From assembly GCA_964512675.1 (NCBI GenBank), contig CAZEJR010000034.1, forward strand, positions 1-14,568: a stretch of 14,568 bases of DNA, written 5' to 3'. The translations under genes were made by a program, and so were the position numbers. Below the pieces are notes generated by a model. That model saw nothing but the letters and a program-made list of their open reading frames with translations. It did no database searches and was not told the origin of the DNA. This document shows, in pieces, positions 13,590-14,568 of this stretch (position 1 is the stretch's first letter; each line of letters begins with the position of its first letter). The stretch is from A07HB70 sp964512675 (GTDB lineage Archaea > Halobacteriota > Halobacteria > Halobacteriales > Haloferacaceae).

Positions 13590-13963
13590 GTGAGACAGAG
13601 CGAGCCGAAGCACACAGCGGGACACTCCGTGCGAGAGAACGGGGTCAGACGAGCTCGCCTCCGGAGCTGTGCGGAACGGGAGACGCCGAGCGGCGACGGC
13701 CTCTCCGAGCTGCGAGCCGCGTACGACCGGCGGGTGGACGGACGGCTGCCGGAGATGGCGCGGCGAAACGACGGCTGACCGATTCACCCCGGCCACTGTT
13801 ACGTCGTCCTCGACACCCTGTTCGAAGGCGAGTGACACAGCCACGTCGACAGCCCTTCCGCCGACAGACGCCTCTCGGTAGACGGAGCCGTCGACACCGC
13901 GGACAGGTGCTCGAACGGAGATAGCCGGTCGTAGAAGAGCTGAACGAGAGCTCGCCGAGGTGA
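13590..13963 (+). pseudogene. Decayed remnant of a small haloarchaeal conserved protein
   Basis: One plus-strand frame reads LSELRAAYDRRVDGRLPEMARRNDG, a TGA at 13776-13778, PIHPGHCYVVLDTLFEGE, a second TGA at 13833-13835, then HSHVDSPSADRRLSVDGAVD and DTADRCSNGDSR, up to a TAG at 13932-13934. A one-base frame shift near 13931 restores VEELNESSPR before TGA 13961. From memory, a small haloarchaeal protein family of unknown function has the order LPEMA..NDWPI, HC..VVLD..F..EWY, HVD.PAY, LNERSLRWR. Both in-frame stops fall where that family has tryptophan, as TGG to TGA changes would produce. The lack of a complete frame and the conserved order support a decayed gene. The 5-prime limit is uncertain; residues before about 13700 look non-coding. 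The family match needs a search to confirm. Confidence 0.42.
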
Positions 13964-14176
13964 CGCGACGAGGTGAACCGAACGAGTCACGCGGCTGTGG
14001 CTGCAGATCGTCTCGGACCAGCTGTCGGAACGTATCACAGAAGCTGACTGAGGAGATCCTGACACGACAGCCGAGTTCCGAGCGGCACGTTCGTCGGCGT
14101 CTACGCTGACGCGTCCGGGATCGGCGTTTTCCGACCACGAGCAGATGTCGGCTACCGGCGTGTCACCGTCACGTGT
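13964..14176. other. Intergenic spacer before the histidine kinase
   Basis: 213 bases with no supportable gene. Frames are short, for example one ending in a run LWLQIVSDQLSERITEAD before a TGA, and none resembles a known family. GGATCGGCGTTTTCC holds a T-run (about 14127-14130) that might end the kinase transcript on the opposite strand only if read as an A-run, so it is not a convincing terminator for it. Confidence 0.4.
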
Positions 14177-14568
14177 TCATGCCGTCTCGGTATCGGTGAA
14201 TTCGAACCGGGCCCCGCCGGTATCGCTCTCGGCTATCGTCACGTCCCACCCGTGAGCAAGCGCGATCTGCTGGACGCTCACCATCCCGAACCCCGTCCCA
14301 CCATCCTTCGTCGTAAATCCGGGGTCGAAGACGTCCTCTCGCCTGTTCTCGGGAATTCCGTCTCCGTCGTCCGCGACGTAGAACCCGTCCGGTAACGTCC
14401 CGACCCGCACCGTTACACTCGTATCGGCGTGCTCAACGGCGTTTCGAAGCAGGTTGTCGAAGAGCCGGGCGAGCGCGTCCTCATCAGCACGTATCACTCG
14501 CGTCTGCTCGACGACAAGCGACCCGCTGGCCGTGTTGAGAGCCGCCCAGCACGACTGCGCGACGTCCG
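14177..14568 (-). CDS. Sensor histidine kinase, C-terminal ATPase domain, N-terminus outside window
   Basis: The end of a two-component sensor kinase: 129 visible residues, the frame continuing past base 14568. The HATPase_c domain is complete. The N box is DNLLRNAVEHAD, the G1 box DDGDGIPE, the F box FDPGFTTKDGG and the G2 box GTGFGMVSV, ending FEFTDTETA. The sequence just before the N box (DVAQSCWAALN, LVVEQTRVIRADEDALARL) matches the linker between the dimerisation helices and the ATPase domain in haloarchaeal PAS-type kinases. Phospho-accepting histidine, sensor domains and any partner response regulator lie outside. A start at the in-frame ATA or GTG codons inside the window would cut the domain, so the gene is partial rather than short. 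Stop TGA is at 14177-14179. Confidence 0.9.
   Translation of the reverse strand, partial: DVAQSCWAALNTASGSLVVEQTRVIRADEDALARLFDNLLRNAVEHADTSVTVRVGTLPDGFYVADDGDGIPENRREDVFDPGFTTKDGGTGFGMVSVQQIALAHGWDVTIAESDTGGARFEFTDTETA

Noticed and set aside
13343..13615. Two overlapping minus-strand ORFs of 75-90 codons
   Set aside because: Both lack haloarchaeal codon periodicity and resemble no family. One begins with a mildly protein-like PEFGVLVDVNTERSV but degenerates at once.
13545..14138. A 197-codon minus-strand ORF
   Set aside because: It is antisense to the readable remnant at 13590-13963 and is rich in arginine and serine without domain features.

Overview
The window is chromosomal DNA from a halophilic archaeon (class Halobacteria). 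The evidence is very high GC with strong third-position GC, acidic proteins, archaeal housekeeping genes (aIF5A, deoxyhypusine synthase, MoeA paralogues), a Tat-type lipoprotein signal, and several genes whose AT-rich promoter box lies about 26-27 bases before the start codon, as expected for leaderless haloarchaeal transcripts. I cannot name the species.

Layout. (1) 1-2418, minus strand: a molybdenum-cofactor operon with two different MoeA proteins and a 100-residue two-helix membrane protein between them. (2) 2532-4699, plus strand: a short Hsp20-type chaperone followed by an ABC1/AarF/UbiB-family kinase-like membrane protein whose start codon is abnormal. (3) 4748-7854, plus strand: aIF5A, an agmatinase-family ureohydrolase, a Nif3-family dinuclear metal protein and deoxyhypusine synthase. 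(4) 7855-12109: a complete polyamine-type ABC importer, with the ATPase on the minus strand and the lipoprotein plus two permeases on the plus strand, diverging from an AT-rich 146-bp control region. (5) 12159-12617: a conserved-looking 152-residue protein of unknown function. (6) 12686-14176: a decayed stretch holding a gene broken by two frameshifts and the remnant of a second small gene. (7) 14177-14568: the C-terminal end of a histidine kinase running off the window.

The main theme is region 3 plus region 4. aIF5A is the only known protein carrying hypusine. Deoxyhypusine synthase makes the first modification, the ureohydrolase is expected to act on agmatine or on an agmatine-derived intermediate, and the adjacent importer has the architecture of spermidine/putrescine systems. 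Acceptor protein, modifying enzyme, donor-processing enzyme and a probable polyamine importer thus sit within 7.4 kb. Deoxyhypusine synthase and the importer ATPase are convergent with no base between their stop codons. The link from importer to hypusination is an inference from gene order. I see no CRISPR array, rRNA, tRNA, insertion sequence or integrase.
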